From the NCBI GenBank assembly GCA_965284435.1, contig OZ260083.1:868001-932000 (forward strand): a stretch of 64,000 nt of DNA, given 5' to 3'. Under the pieces are notes generated by a model. It was not told the origin of the DNA and did not search any database. It worked only from the letters and a program-made list of their open reading frames with translations. The position numbers were made by a program, and so were the translations under genes. The first letter of the stretch is position 1; each line of letters opens with the position of its first letter. Below, piece by piece: positions 16,911-26,212 of this stretch. Origin of the DNA: CAIYZT01 sp947461435 (GTDB lineage Bacteria > Pseudomonadota > Alphaproteobacteria > Rhodobacterales > Rhodobacteraceae).

Positions 16911-18959
16911 ATGCGGCGCCTTTCCCTGTTTATGTTTGTCGTGGCTTTTGTCTTGCTGACGGGGGCCATGGCCCGCGATCGCTTTGATCTTTGGATCGCC
17001 CAAACCGATCTGCCGGCCCTTGTCGTCCCGACCGGCACGCAAGTGCTGGACCGCGACGGTAAACTGCTGCGCGCCTACACTGTCGCCGATGGGCGCTGGC
17101 GGCTCCACCTGTCATTGGACGAGGTTGACCCTGCCTATATTGCCGCCCTTCTGGCCTATGAAGACAAACGCTTTCGCGACCATGCCGGCGTAGATCCGCG
17201 CTCTCTTGCGCGCGCGGCGTGGCAAGCGCTAACCAACGGACGCGTCGTGTCGGGCGGCTCCACCCTGACCATGCAAGTGGCCCGCCTGTTGGAATCTTCT
17301 GGCACGGGCGCGCTTGATGGCAAATTGCGCCAAATCCGGGTTGCTCTGGCGTTGGAACGCCGATTGACCAAAGACCAGATCCTCGAACTGTATCTCAACC
17401 TTGCCCCCTTCGGCGGCAATGTCGAAGGGGTCCGCGCGGCCGCTTTGGCCTATCTTGGCAAGGAACCGCGTCGCTTGACCCCTTCCGAAGCGGCCCTTCT
17501 GGTCGCCATTCCGCAAAGCCCAGAACGCCGCCGCCCCGACCGTCACCCAGATGCCGCGCAGGCCGCGCGAAACCGCGTTATAGATCGGCAACTTCGCGAT
17601 GGTCTGATCGATAGCGATCAGGCCGCCGCGGCCCGTTCCGAACGCGTTCCCACCGAACGCCGCCCCTTTCCTGCCCTTGCCCCCCACATGGCCGACCGGG
17701 CCCGCGCCGACCAGCCCGGCCTTTCCACCCACCACCTGACGCTGGATATTGATCTTCAGATGGCTCTGGAACAGCTCGCTCGTGACACCCTAAAAGGGCA
17801 GGGAGAGCGGTTGCAGATCGCCATTGTGGTGGCCGACCACCGCACCGCCGAGATTTTGGCCTCGGTCGGCTCTGCCGCCTTTGAGGCGGACCAGCGCCAA
17901 GGCTTTGTCGACATGACACAGGCCCTGCGCTCGCCCGGCAGCACGCTTAAACCCATCGTCTATGCCCTTGCGTTCGATCAGGGCCTGGCGCACCCCGAAA
18001 CCTTGATCGAAGATCGGCCGGTCAATTTTGATGGTTATCAGCCGAAGAATTTTGACAAGATCTATCATGGCACCCTCCTTTTGCGCGATGCTCTTCAGAT
18101 GTCGCTCAACACGCCGGTCGTGCAACTGACCGATGCTATCGGTCCCACGCGTCTGCTATTGGCCTTGGATCAGTCGGGCGTCCACTATGCCATTCCGGGA
18201 ACGGGCAAGCCGGGTCTTGCCGTGGCACTGGGCGGCCTGGGCGTGACATTGCAAGATATGGTGCAGCTTTATGCCATGCTGGCGCGGGGCGGCGTGGCCC
18301 TGCCGCTGCACTGGAGGATGGATGGCACCTCTGCCGAAGGTCAACGTGTTCTGTCTGCGGCATCGGCTTGGCAGGTCGGCGATATTCTGGCTGGCCTTCA
18401 ACCACCGGCCGGCAGCCCCGAAAACCGCCTCGCCTACAAAACCGGAACCTCTTATGGGCACCGCGATGCTTGGGCAATTGGCTTTGATGGGCGCTATGTG
18501 GTGGGTATCTGGATGGGCCGTCCGGATGGCACCCCGGTGCCCGGTGCCTTTGGTGCTGATCTGGCCGCGCCCGTGCTGTTTCAGGCCTTTGCGCGCCTGT
18601 CCCCGCAATTGACGCCGCAGCCCCCCGCCCCGCCAGAAACGCTGCTGGCTTCCAATTCCGAACTGCCGCAACCCCTGCAGCATTTCCGCCCACGAACCGC
18701 CGCCTTTGACGAGGCCCTTGGCGGGCCCAGCTTTGATTTTCCGCCCCCCGGCGCCGAGGTTGAATTGCTGAACGGCGCTTTGCTGATCCGCCTGTCTGGC
18801 GGCACAGCCCCTTTCACGCTGATGGCCGATGGCGCACCCCTGATCCTTGGGCTGACGGCGCGCGAAACCTTGGTCAACGGCCTTGGACGCGGCTTTACCG
18901 ATCTGACCGTGATCGATGCCAAAGGCCGATCGGCCCAAGTCTCGCTGCGCCTGCGCTAA
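16911..18959 (+). CDS. pbpC: Penicillin-binding protein 1C (glycosyltransferase/transpeptidase)
   Basis: The 682-residue protein has an N-terminal membrane anchor (residues 3-20). The GT51 glycosyltransferase domain has catalytic YEDKRFRDH (E84) and SGGSTLTMQ, and the transpeptidase domain has SPGSTLKP (S344, K347) and KTGTS. A C-terminal BiPBP domain carries the GGTAPFTLMADG stretch. It polymerises and cross-links peptidoglycan in the periplasm, and is co-inherited with the upstream alpha-2-macroglobulin as a damage-repair pair. The stop overlaps the stop of the convergent alpha-glucosidase by four bases. Confidence 0.95.
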   Translation: MRRLSLFMFVVAFVLLTGAMARDRFDLWIAQTDLPALVVPTGTQVLDRDGKLLRAYTVADGRWRLHLSLDEVDPAYIAALLAYEDKRFRDHAGVDPRSLARAAWQALTNGRVVSGGSTLTMQVARLLESSGTGALDGKLRQIRVALALERRLTKDQILELYLNLAPFGGNVEGVRAAALAYLGKEPRRLTPSEAALLVAIPQSPERRRPDRHPDAAQAARNRVIDRQLRDGLIDSDQAAAARSERVPTERRPFPALAPHMADRARADQPGLSTHHLTLDIDLQMALEQLARDTLKGQGERLQIAIVVADHRTAEILASVGSAAFEADQRQGFVDMTQALRSPGSTLKPIVYALAFDQGLAHPETLIEDRPVNFDGYQPKNFDKIYHGTLLLRDALQMSLNTPVVQLTDAIGPTRLLLALDQSGVHYAIPGTGKPGLAVALGGLGVTLQDMVQLYAMLARGGVALPLHWRMDGTSAEGQRVLSAASAWQVGDILAGLQPPAGSPENRLAYKTGTSYGHRDAWAIGFDGRYVVGIWMGRPDGTPVPGAFGADLAAPVLFQAFARLSPQLTPQPPAPPETLLASNSELPQPLQHFRPRTAAFDEALGGPSFDFPPPGAEVELLNGALLIRLSGGTAPFTLMADGAPLILGLTARETLVNGLGRGFTDLTVIDAKGRSAQVSLRLR

Positions 18960-20551
18960 ACGACGGCGCCTGTGATCCAAGCCCAGCCATTGCCGGGCAA
19001 CGCCAAGTTTTGTCCCGAAAGGGTGGCATCGCAGGGGCCCACCAGCACAGGCTTGCCCGTCAGAGCCACGTTCCGGGCCTGTGGGCCAAGGTTGAACACA
19101 CAAAGCACCGCCCCATCGCCTTCTCCCCGGGTAAAGGCCAACAGCGGATCAGGCACATCGTGGAACCGGCTCTTGCCGTTGACCAGCGCAGGCATCTGGC
19201 GACGAAAGGCCAAGGCGCGGCGATAGTGATGCAGCACAGAACCCGCATCGGCCTCTTGCGCGGCGACATTGCGCGCAAGCTGCGGTGCCTTGACGGGCAA
19301 CCAAGGGGTGCCGGTGCTGAAACCGCCCTGCGCCGACCCATCCCAGACCATCGGCGTGCGCGTGTTATCGCGGCCAATCGGTTCGGGCCAAAAGTTGATC
19401 CCTTGCGGGTCAGTCAATTCGTCAAAGGACAAGATCGTGTCGGTCTGCCCCATCTCCTCGCCCTGCCAAAGGCAGATCGACCCTTCAAACGACAACAGCA
19501 TCGACGCCGCCACTTTGGCCAGCGCGTCTTGGCTGACACCGCGTTCCTTCCACCGGCTGACATGGCGCACCACATCATGATTCGAAAAGGCCCACATCGG
19601 CCAGCCATTTGGCGCGCCGGCAAAGAACTCTTCGATCTTCCCCCGAAAGAAGGCGGGCGTAAAATCATACCCCATCATTTCAAACGAATAGCACTGATGC
19701 AGCCGGCCCGGCTGCGTATAGTCCCCCATCATCCGAATGGCGTGATGGTTCTCGCCCATCTCTCCCACGGTCGCCCGGTTGTCATAATCGTCCATCACCC
19801 GCCGGATCCGCTCCATCCAAGCCAGATTCTCGGGCTGATTTTTTGAAAACAGATGGTACTGCATGGCATAGGGGTTGCCTTCTGGCACCGCCTTCACCCG
19901 AAAGTCGGCCGGATTGTCGCGCAGTTTGGCATCGTGGAAGAAATAGTTGACCGTATCAAAACGAAATCCATCCACCCCGCGATCCAGCCAGAACCGCAAC
20001 ACCGATTCCATATAGTCCAAAACTTCCGGGTTGTGATAATTCAGGTCAGGCTGTTGGGGCAGAAAATTGTGCAAGTAATACTGCTTACGGCGCGCATCCC
20101 ACTGCCAGCATGATCCGCCAAAGACAGAAATCCAGTTGTTGGGTGGGCTGCCGTCATGTTTTGGATCGGCCCAAACGAACCAATCCGCCTTTGGGTTGGC
20201 CCGATCTTTTCGGCTTTGCTCAAAGAACGGGTGTTTGTCCGAGCAGTGGTTCAAGACTTGATCGATGATCACCTTCAAGCCCAGATCATGCGCCCGTTTC
20301 AGCAAGGCATCGAAATCAGCCAACGTGCCAAAGACAGGGTCGACATCGGTGTAGTTCGATACGTCATAACCCATGTCCAGCATGGGCGAGGTGAAGAAAG
20401 GTGACAGCCACACCGCATCGCATCCCAAGGACGCGATATGTTCCAGACGCCGCGTGATGCCGCGCAGATCCCCGATCCCGTCGCCCGTGTCATCCTGAAA
20501 CGACCGTGGATAGACCTGATAGGTCACCGCCCCGCGCCACCACTCTGTCAT
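18956..20551 (-). CDS. GH13 alpha-glucosidase
   Basis: The 531-residue enzyme has the (beta/alpha)8 GH13 signatures: YQVYPRSFQD near the N-terminus, DQVLNH at 97-102, nucleophile D199 in FRFDT, acid/base E264 in VGEMGENH and transition-state stabiliser D326 in FSNHD. It resembles the oligo-1,6-glucosidase / alpha-glucosidase group and should release glucose from short alpha-glucans or sucrose-like sugars in the cytosol, as no signal peptide is seen. The ATG at 20551 has GGAGGG in front; the longer frame to 20713 has no family support. No sugar ABC transporter is adjacent, unlike typical agl clusters. Confidence 0.92.
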   Translation of the reverse strand: MTEWWRGAVTYQVYPRSFQDDTGDGIGDLRGITRRLEHIASLGCDAVWLSPFFTSPMLDMGYDVSNYTDVDPVFGTLADFDALLKRAHDLGLKVIIDQVLNHCSDKHPFFEQSRKDRANPKADWFVWADPKHDGSPPNNWISVFGGSCWQWDARRKQYYLHNFLPQQPDLNYHNPEVLDYMESVLRFWLDRGVDGFRFDTVNYFFHDAKLRDNPADFRVKAVPEGNPYAMQYHLFSKNQPENLAWMERIRRVMDDYDNRATVGEMGENHHAIRMMGDYTQPGRLHQCYSFEMMGYDFTPAFFRGKIEEFFAGAPNGWPMWAFSNHDVVRHVSRWKERGVSQDALAKVAASMLLSFEGSICLWQGEEMGQTDTILSFDELTDPQGINFWPEPIGRDNTRTPMVWDGSAQGGFSTGTPWLPVKAPQLARNVAAQEADAGSVLHHYRRALAFRRQMPALVNGKSRFHDVPDPLLAFTRGEGDGAVLCVFNLGPQARNVALTGKPVLVGPCDATLSGQNLALPGNGWAWITGAVV

Positions 20552-20706
20552 CTGCACCCTCCACAGCTTATGGCCCCATGTTAAGCAGCCAAATTCGAAA
20601 GGGACAGGCCCCCACCCGGCCACGCCGCGTGAAAATAGCAATTTTCGGTTTGACCTTGCCGTGTTGGGGGCAGATGGTCGCGCGAAAAATTGCGAAAGGC
20701 GCCGCC

Positions 20707-21942
20707 ATGGCACAAGGCAAACTGCTGACCCCCGTCCTGATCGCAGGATGTCTTGTTCTGATGACGGGTTTTGCGATCCGTGCCTCGTTTGGGGTTTTTC
20801 AAATCCCCATCGCCGCCGAATTCAACTGGCCCCGGTCGGAATTTTCATTGGCTATCGCCATCCAGAACCTGGCCTGGGGGATTGGTCAGCCCATCTTCGG
20901 GATGCTGGCCGAACGCTTTGGCGACCGCCGGGCGATCATCGCAGGCGCGATCCTGTACGCTGCGGGCCTTGTGCTGTCCTCGTTTGCGGTTACCCCTGCC
21001 GCCCATCAAATGCTGGAAATCCTTGTCGGGTTCGGTATTGCCGGAACAGGGTTTGGCGTCATCCTCGCGGTCGTGGGCCGCGCGTCATCGCCGGAAAATC
21101 GGTCCATCTCTCTGGGAATTGCCACTGCCGCCGGATCAGCCGGACAGGTCATAGGCGCGCCCGTCGCCGAATTCCTATTGCAATCTTATCCATGGCAAAC
21201 CGTCTTCCTGATCTTTGCCGTGGCCATCATCGCCATCTTGATGGTCTTGCCCTTCATGCGCAGCCCCACCGTGGCCACACGGGCCGAACTTGAAGAAAGC
21301 ATGGGCACCGTGCTTATCCGGGCGTTCAAGGATCCGTCCTTCAGCATGATCTTTCTTGGATTTTTCTCTTGTGGGTATCAACTGGCCTTCATCACGGCCC
21401 ATTTTCCGGCCTTTGTTGCGGAAAAATGCGGCGCGATCGATCCCTCGGGCCTTCTGGCCAGTATCGGCATCACCAGCACATCAGCTCTTGGCGCGGTTGC
21501 GATTTCCGTGATCGGCCTGTTCAATATTGCAGGCAGCATCCTCGCCGGTGCGCTGGGCAAGAAATACACAAAGAAATATTTGCTTGCCGGTATTTATACC
21601 GCCCGAACCATTGTTGCCGCCGCCTTCATCCTTGCCCCGATGACGCCCTTCACGGTTCTGCTGTTCAGCGCCTCGATGGGCGCGCTGTGGCTGGCCACGG
21701 TTCCGCTGACCTCGGGCCTTGTCGCGCATATTTACGGGCTTCGGTACATGGGCACGCTTTATGGGTTTGTCTTCCTCAGCCACCAGATCGGCAGCTTTCT
21801 GGGTGTCTGGCTGGGGGGGCGGATGTATGACATCACGGGCGACTATACGCTGGTCTGGTGGATCGGCGTTGGCGTTGGGGCGTTTTCGGCCCTGATCCAC
21901 CTGCCCATCCGCGAAAAGGTCATGCTGGCCCGGCCCGCCTAG
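20707..21942 (+). CDS. MFS transporter (OFA/oxalate-formate-type arrangement)
   Basis: The 411-residue protein has twelve hydrophobic segments and the MFS motif A between TM2 and TM3 (GMLAERFGDRRA). The N-terminus GFAIRASFGVFQIPIAAEFNWPRSEFSLA matches the monocarboxylate/oxalate-formate-like group common in Alphaproteobacteria. The substrate cannot be deduced. ATG at 20707 follows GAAAGGCG; the 67-residue extension upstream has no hydrophobic or conserved pattern and was dropped. The next gene starts 13 bases downstream and also encodes an MFS protein. Confidence 0.85.
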   Translation: MAQGKLLTPVLIAGCLVLMTGFAIRASFGVFQIPIAAEFNWPRSEFSLAIAIQNLAWGIGQPIFGMLAERFGDRRAIIAGAILYAAGLVLSSFAVTPAAHQMLEILVGFGIAGTGFGVILAVVGRASSPENRSISLGIATAAGSAGQVIGAPVAEFLLQSYPWQTVFLIFAVAIIAILMVLPFMRSPTVATRAELEESMGTVLIRAFKDPSFSMIFLGFFSCGYQLAFITAHFPAFVAEKCGAIDPSGLLASIGITSTSALGAVAISVIGLFNIAGSILAGALGKKYTKKYLLAGIYTARTIVAAAFILAPMTPFTVLLFSASMGALWLATVPLTSGLVAHIYGLRYMGTLYGFVFLSHQIGSFLGVWLGGRMYDITGDYTLVWWIGVGVGAFSALIHLPIREKVMLARPA

Positions 21943-21955
21943 GCCGGTGCGTCCC

Positions 21956-23131
21956 ATGCGCGTTGGCATCATCGTTCTAATCCTGTCTTACCTTTTGTCG
22001 CAGTTTTACCGCGCCTTTCTGGCCGTGCTTGCGCCAGTTCTGTCACAAGATCTTGGCGCCACACCGCAAATGCTCGCGTCGGCATCCGGCGGGTGGTTCC
22101 TCGCCTTTGCAGTGATGCAACTGCCCGTCGGCGCGGCACTTGATCGCTTTGGCCCCCGGCGCACGACCGCGCTCCTTTTGGCCATCGCCGCCCTTGGGGC
22201 CGCGCTTTTTGCCATGGCCACCGGGCCCCAATCGATCCGCTGGGCCATTATCTTGATTGGCATGGGCTGCTCATCGGTGCTCATGGCCAGCTATTTCATT
22301 TTCGCGCGCCTTTATTCCCCTGCCGTTTTCGGCAGTCTTGCCGGGCTTGTGATCGCCGTGGGCAGCCTTGGCAATATTGCTGCGTCATTGCCGTTGACGT
22401 GGGCCGTCGGGCTGATGGGCTGGCGCGGGGCGCTGTGGGCCCTTTCGGGGCTTACCCTGTTTGCCGCCGCTGCGATCCTCGCCCTTGTGCGCGATCCCCC
22501 CCGAACCGAAGGTTCCGCCCAAGGATCGGTTCTTGATCTTTTGCGCTTGCCTGCCTTGTGGCCGATCCTTGTGATGATGGCGGCCTGCTATGCGCCGGCC
22601 GCAGGGCTGCGCGGGCTTTGGATCGGTCCATGGTACGCCGATGTGTTTGGCGCCGATACGGGCCGGATTGGACAGGTCACGCTGATCATGGGTCTGGCCA
22701 TGGTTGCGGGCAATATGGCCTATGGCCCGATGGAGCGTCTCTTGGGCAGCCGCAAATGGCTGATCTTCGGCGGCAATACCCTGATGTTGGTCTGTCTTGT
22801 GGGCCTATGGGCCCGGCCCGATGTCGATTCAGGGCGCACCTTGGTTCTGCTGGCGGGCGTCGGCCTTTTCGGGGCTTCCTTTCCCATGGTCATGGCGCAT
22901 GGCCGCGCCTTTCTGCCACCGCATCTGACGGGGCGCGGCGTTTCCTTGATCAATCTGTTCGGCATCGGCACGGCGGGACTGATGCAAATGGCAACGGGGC
23001 GGCTTTTTTCTGCGCTGCAAGAAGGTGCAGCCGGGCCCACCGCCGCCTATCAAGGTATCTTTGCCGCTTATATCGCGCTTGTGGGTCTGGGCCTTGCGAT
23101 TTACCTTTTGTCCAAAGATCGGACAGATTAG
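21956..23131 (+). CDS. MFS transporter
   Basis: The protein of about 391 residues has twelve predicted hydrophobic segments and motif A-like GAALDRFGPRRT after TM2. It is unlike the preceding MFS protein (different N-terminus FYRAFLAVLAPVLSQDLGA, similar to the nitrate/cyanate or NarK-like roots of the superfamily), so the two are not a recent duplication. Start choice is between GTG 21947 and ATG 21956; ATG is favoured by the MRVGIIVLIL start of TM1. It is followed three bases later by a capsule-type gene, so the three form one transcription unit. Confidence 0.82.
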   Translation: MRVGIIVLILSYLLSQFYRAFLAVLAPVLSQDLGATPQMLASASGGWFLAFAVMQLPVGAALDRFGPRRTTALLLAIAALGAALFAMATGPQSIRWAIILIGMGCSSVLMASYFIFARLYSPAVFGSLAGLVIAVGSLGNIAASLPLTWAVGLMGWRGALWALSGLTLFAAAAILALVRDPPRTEGSAQGSVLDLLRLPALWPILVMMAACYAPAAGLRGLWIGPWYADVFGADTGRIGQVTLIMGLAMVAGNMAYGPMERLLGSRKWLIFGGNTLMLVCLVGLWARPDVDSGRTLVLLAGVGLFGASFPMVMAHGRAFLPPHLTGRGVSLINLFGIGTAGLMQMATGRLFSALQEGAAGPTAAYQGIFAAYIALVGLGLAIYLLSKDRTD

Positions 23132-23134
23132 CGC

Positions 23135-24283
23135 ATGATCATCTTTCCCGCCGAATGGAACGCCCGCAAAGAGGCGGTATTTGCCGCCTTGGCGCAAGCC
23201 GATGGCGGTGGGAAGCGTTTGCGTCTGGCTCCGTGGTCGTGGCGAGACTTCCCTGAAACACCCGCTCGCGTGGCCCTTTGCCTGTCGCGCGCCAAACGCC
23301 AACCAAAGGGCATGGGCCGCTGGCTCAAGGCGCTTTTGATCCGCGTGCAATACAACGGCGCCCGGCGGATGTTTGCCCGCCACCCGGGCGCCGTGGCGGT
23401 GGCCTGGAATGGGCTTGGCGGATCGCGCCTTGCCTTCCTTCTGGCCGCACGTGATTGCGGATCGGCCACCTTATCGTGCGAACTTGCACCCGTTCCGAAC
23501 CGGATCACCATCGACCCCATCGGCGTGAACGCCGAAGGCGGGGTGCCTTTGGCAGATGACACCGCTTGGGCCGGAACCGACCCCGCGCGCTGCGGCGACG
23601 GCTGGCGCGCCATGGGCCGGGGCCTGACGGCGCGCACCTCTCGGCGGGCGGATGTGGGGCAGGGCGCATCGACCCTGCCCGATACGCCGTTCTTGTTCTG
23701 CCCCTTGCAAGTGCCCAGCGACAGTCAAGTCACCCTGTTTTCAGGGTGGACGGGCGGGATGACAGGCTTTCTGTCTGCCCTTGGTCAGGCCGCCGCCCAT
23801 CTGCCCCCCGGCTGGCACCTCCGGCTCAAGGAACATCCCTCGGCCCGTCAATCCTTGGCCGAAGATCTTGCCCCGCTCTTGGCCACAGGCCGGGTGCAGC
23901 TCGACAATCAAACCGACAGTTTTGCGCAGCTGGGTGAAAGTCGCGGCCTTGTCACGCTCAACTCCTCCATGGGCCTTCAGGCGTTTTTCTACGACAAACC
24001 CGTCGTCGTCGTTGGCCGCGCATTTTTTGCGCGGCCCGGCCTTTGCACCCCGGTTGCCGCACAGGCCGATCTGAATGCGGCCTTTGCCGCACCTGATTCC
24101 TTGACGTTCAATCCCCTTTGCCGCGCAACATTCATGAACTGGCTGGATCAGGTCTATTATCCGCGCTTTGTTTTCCCCCCGGGCGACGCGGATTTGTCCG
24201 CAATGGCGGAAAAACTGCGTCAAGCGCGGAACATGGCTGCAAATGCAGCATATCCCCTTTCGCCGCCCCCCCCTTTGCGCTAA
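23135..24283 (+). CDS. Capsule polysaccharide biosynthesis-type protein (KpsS/KpsC-like)
   Basis: The 382-residue protein carries the marks of the capsule-synthesis family (PF05159): LRLKEHPSA, then SRGLVTLNSSMGLQAFFYDKPVVVVGRAFF near the C-terminus, which in KpsS/KpsC forms the CMP-Kdo-binding half. The N-terminal half is poorly conserved and rich in Arg. In E. coli such proteins add the Kdo linker to the capsule lipid. Here no other capsule gene is adjacent, so the exact role is open. Proline-rich tail SPPPPLR. No strong Shine-Dalgarno; coupling with the MFS stop three bases earlier is likely. Confidence 0.7.
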   Translation: MIIFPAEWNARKEAVFAALAQADGGGKRLRLAPWSWRDFPETPARVALCLSRAKRQPKGMGRWLKALLIRVQYNGARRMFARHPGAVAVAWNGLGGSRLAFLLAARDCGSATLSCELAPVPNRITIDPIGVNAEGGVPLADDTAWAGTDPARCGDGWRAMGRGLTARTSRRADVGQGASTLPDTPFLFCPLQVPSDSQVTLFSGWTGGMTGFLSALGQAAAHLPPGWHLRLKEHPSARQSLAEDLAPLLATGRVQLDNQTDSFAQLGESRGLVTLNSSMGLQAFFYDKPVVVVGRAFFARPGLCTPVAAQADLNAAFAAPDSLTFNPLCRATFMNWLDQVYYPRFVFPPGDADLSAMAEKLRQARNMAANAAYPLSPPPPLR

Positions 24284-24293
24284 CAGCCAGCCG

Positions 24294-24310
24294 TCCTTGA
24301 CTGTCAAGGA
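24294..24310. repeat. 17-bp palindrome just upstream of asd
   Basis: TCCTTGAC-T-GTCAAGGA is a perfect 8-bp inverted repeat about the central T. It ends about 5 bases before the asd Shine-Dalgarno. It could be an operator for asd or, less well, a stem ending the upstream transcript, although no U-tract follows. Confidence 0.4.
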
Positions 24311-24329
24311 CCACAAAAGGAGAACCCCG

Positions 24330-25352
24330 ATGGGCTACAAGGTCGTCGTCGCGGGTGCCACGGGTAACGTGGGCCGCGAAATGCTGAACATCCTCGCCGA
24401 GCGCGAGTTTCCGGTGGATGAAATCGTCGCCTTGGCGTCACGAAAATCCATGGGCACCGAAATCAGCTTTGGCGACAAGACCCTGAAGACCAAGGATCTG
24501 GACACCTTTGATTTCACCGGCTGGGACATCGCCTTGTTCGCCGTGGGTTCCGAAGCGACCAAGATCTATGCCCCAAAGGCCGCCGCCGCAGGCTGCGTGG
24601 TGATCGATAACTCGTCGCTTTACCGCTATGATCCGCAGATCCCGCTGATCGTGCCCGAAGTGAACGCCGACGACATCGTGCGCTACAAGAACAAGATGAT
24701 CATCGCCAACCCCAACTGCTCTACCGCGCAAATGGTCGTGGCGCTGAAGCCCTTGCATGACCGCGCCCGCATTAAACGTGTGGTGGTGGCGACCTATCAA
24801 TCGGTCTCGGGGGCAGGCAAAGAAGGCATTGACGAATTGTGGAACCAGACCAAGGGCATGTACGTCCCCGGTCAAGAGGTTGCGCCGTCGAAATTCACCA
24901 AACAAATCGCCTTCAACGTGATCCCCCAGATCGACGTTTTCCTGGACGATGGGTCGACCAAGGAAGAATGGAAAATGGTCGCCGAGACCAAGAAAATTCT
25001 GGATCCCAAGATCAAGGTCACGGCAACCTGCGTGCGGGTTCCCGTTTTCGTTGGCCATTCCGAGGCGATCAATATCGAATTCGAAGATCCGATCGATTGG
25101 CAAGAGGCCCAAGATATCCTGCGTGAGGCCCCCGGCATCATGCTGATCGATAAACGCGAACCCGGCGGCTATATCACCCCGGTGGAATGTGTGGGCGATT
25201 ATGCCACCTATATCAGCCGCGTGCGTCAGGACAGCACAATTGAAAACGGCATTTCGCTGTGGTGCGTGTCAGACAATCTGCGCAAGGGCGCCGCGCTGAA
25301 CGCCGTTCAAATTGCGGAACTGCTGGGAAATCGCTGTCTGAAAAAAGGCTGA
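24330..25352 (+). CDS. asd: Aspartate-semialdehyde dehydrogenase
   Basis: The 340-residue enzyme has the N-terminal Rossmann motif GATGNVG (9-15), the catalytic cysteine C130 in NPNCSTAQ, the QSVSGAGKEG substrate loop and the HSEAINIEF region. It reduces aspartyl phosphate to aspartate semialdehyde for Lys, Thr, Met and diaminopimelate. AAAGGAG precedes the ATG at 24330. A longer upstream frame exists but is the shadow of the preceding gene. A clean stem-loop terminator follows 23 bases after the stop. Confidence 0.97.
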   Translation: MGYKVVVAGATGNVGREMLNILAEREFPVDEIVALASRKSMGTEISFGDKTLKTKDLDTFDFTGWDIALFAVGSEATKIYAPKAAAAGCVVIDNSSLYRYDPQIPLIVPEVNADDIVRYKNKMIIANPNCSTAQMVVALKPLHDRARIKRVVVATYQSVSGAGKEGIDELWNQTKGMYVPGQEVAPSKFTKQIAFNVIPQIDVFLDDGSTKEEWKMVAETKKILDPKIKVTATCVRVPVFVGHSEAINIEFEDPIDWQEAQDILREAPGIMLIDKREPGGYITPVECVGDYATYISRVRQDSTIENGISLWCVSDNLRKGAALNAVQIAELLGNRCLKKG

Positions 25353-25375
25353 TCTGCAGGATCACCTGACCAAAA

Positions 25376-25403
25376 GGCCCTGCCGCACCGCAGGGCCTCT
25401 TTC
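25376..25403 (+). terminator. Rho-independent terminator of asd
   Basis: GGCCCTGC (25376-25383), a 6-base loop CGCACC and GCAGGGCC (25390-25397) form a perfect 8-bp stem, followed by TCTTTCATTTTC. An AAAA run precedes the stem, so it could act weakly in the other direction as well. Confidence 0.85.
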
Positions 25404-25548
25404 ATTTTCTCAGCGCGCCTTCGGATGACGCGACCGTGAACGCAAAACACCCCTCGCGGCCCCATCCATAACCAAAGTTGCATGGCCAATCCTGACCCAT
25501 TGGGCCGATAAGCGCCCCAAGACCATGACAGGGGGCATCGGCAAGCAT

Positions 25549-26190
25549 ATGAGACAACTTCTTTTGGCGATCGTCCTGATCCTCGTCCCGGTGGGTCTGT
25601 TCTGGGCGGCCGAACACTGGCTGCAGCCTTCATCCCCCGATAGGGCCTCGGTCGATCCCGGTTTGTCCTTGGGCGATCTTACGCCGTTTCAATCCATCGC
25701 GGCCGACGTCCAGACGCTCGCGCGCACGGATCTGGCCGCGGCCAAGACCCGCATCGGCGATCTTGAAACCGCATGGGATGAGGCCGAGCCAACCTTGCAG
25801 CCCCTGAACCCCGCGCAGTGGGGTGTACTGGACGCGTTGATCGATGGCAGCCTTGCCTCTGTCCGCGCCGCAGCGCCCAAGGCTTTGGATGTTCAGACGG
25901 CCCTGTCCGCCTTGCAGGATGAACTGGCCAACCCCGGCACAGCCGCCCCGCCCCGTGGCACGCTTGTTACCGTGCAAGGGATCGCCGTGACGGATGGCGC
26001 AGGGCACCCTTTGCCTTGCGAAGGCATGATCCAGTCCCTGCGCAGCGCCCTGCCGGGTGTTGCGCTGTCCGATTCCGACAAGGCCAAACTGGCCGACTTG
26101 CAAGCCAAGGCGCTGGAACGGTGCAATGCCGATGACGATCAGCACGCCAATGCGTTTTCAGCCGCCGCTTTGGCCCTTCTCGCCCCCTAA
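25549..26190 (+). CDS. Membrane-anchored protein of unknown function, paired with a DUF347 protein
   Basis: The 213-residue protein has a single N-terminal hydrophobic anchor or signal (MRQLLLAIVLILVPVGLFW). A largely helical, Ala-rich domain follows, with DLTPFQSIAADVQTLARTDLAAAKTRIGDLETAWDEAE and a C-terminal PCEGMIQSLRSALPGV...ERC segment holding two Cys. I do not recognise a characterised family. The DUF347 membrane protein starts 22 bases downstream, so the two probably act together, this one facing the periplasm. An alternative ATG lies at 25525. Confidence 0.7.
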   Translation: MRQLLLAIVLILVPVGLFWAAEHWLQPSSPDRASVDPGLSLGDLTPFQSIAADVQTLARTDLAAAKTRIGDLETAWDEAEPTLQPLNPAQWGVLDALIDGSLASVRAAAPKALDVQTALSALQDELANPGTAAPPRGTLVTVQGIAVTDGAGHPLPCEGMIQSLRSALPGVALSDSDKAKLADLQAKALERCNADDDQHANAFSAAALALLAP

Positions 26191-26212
26191 TCCCCCGAAC
26201 AGGACTTTGATC

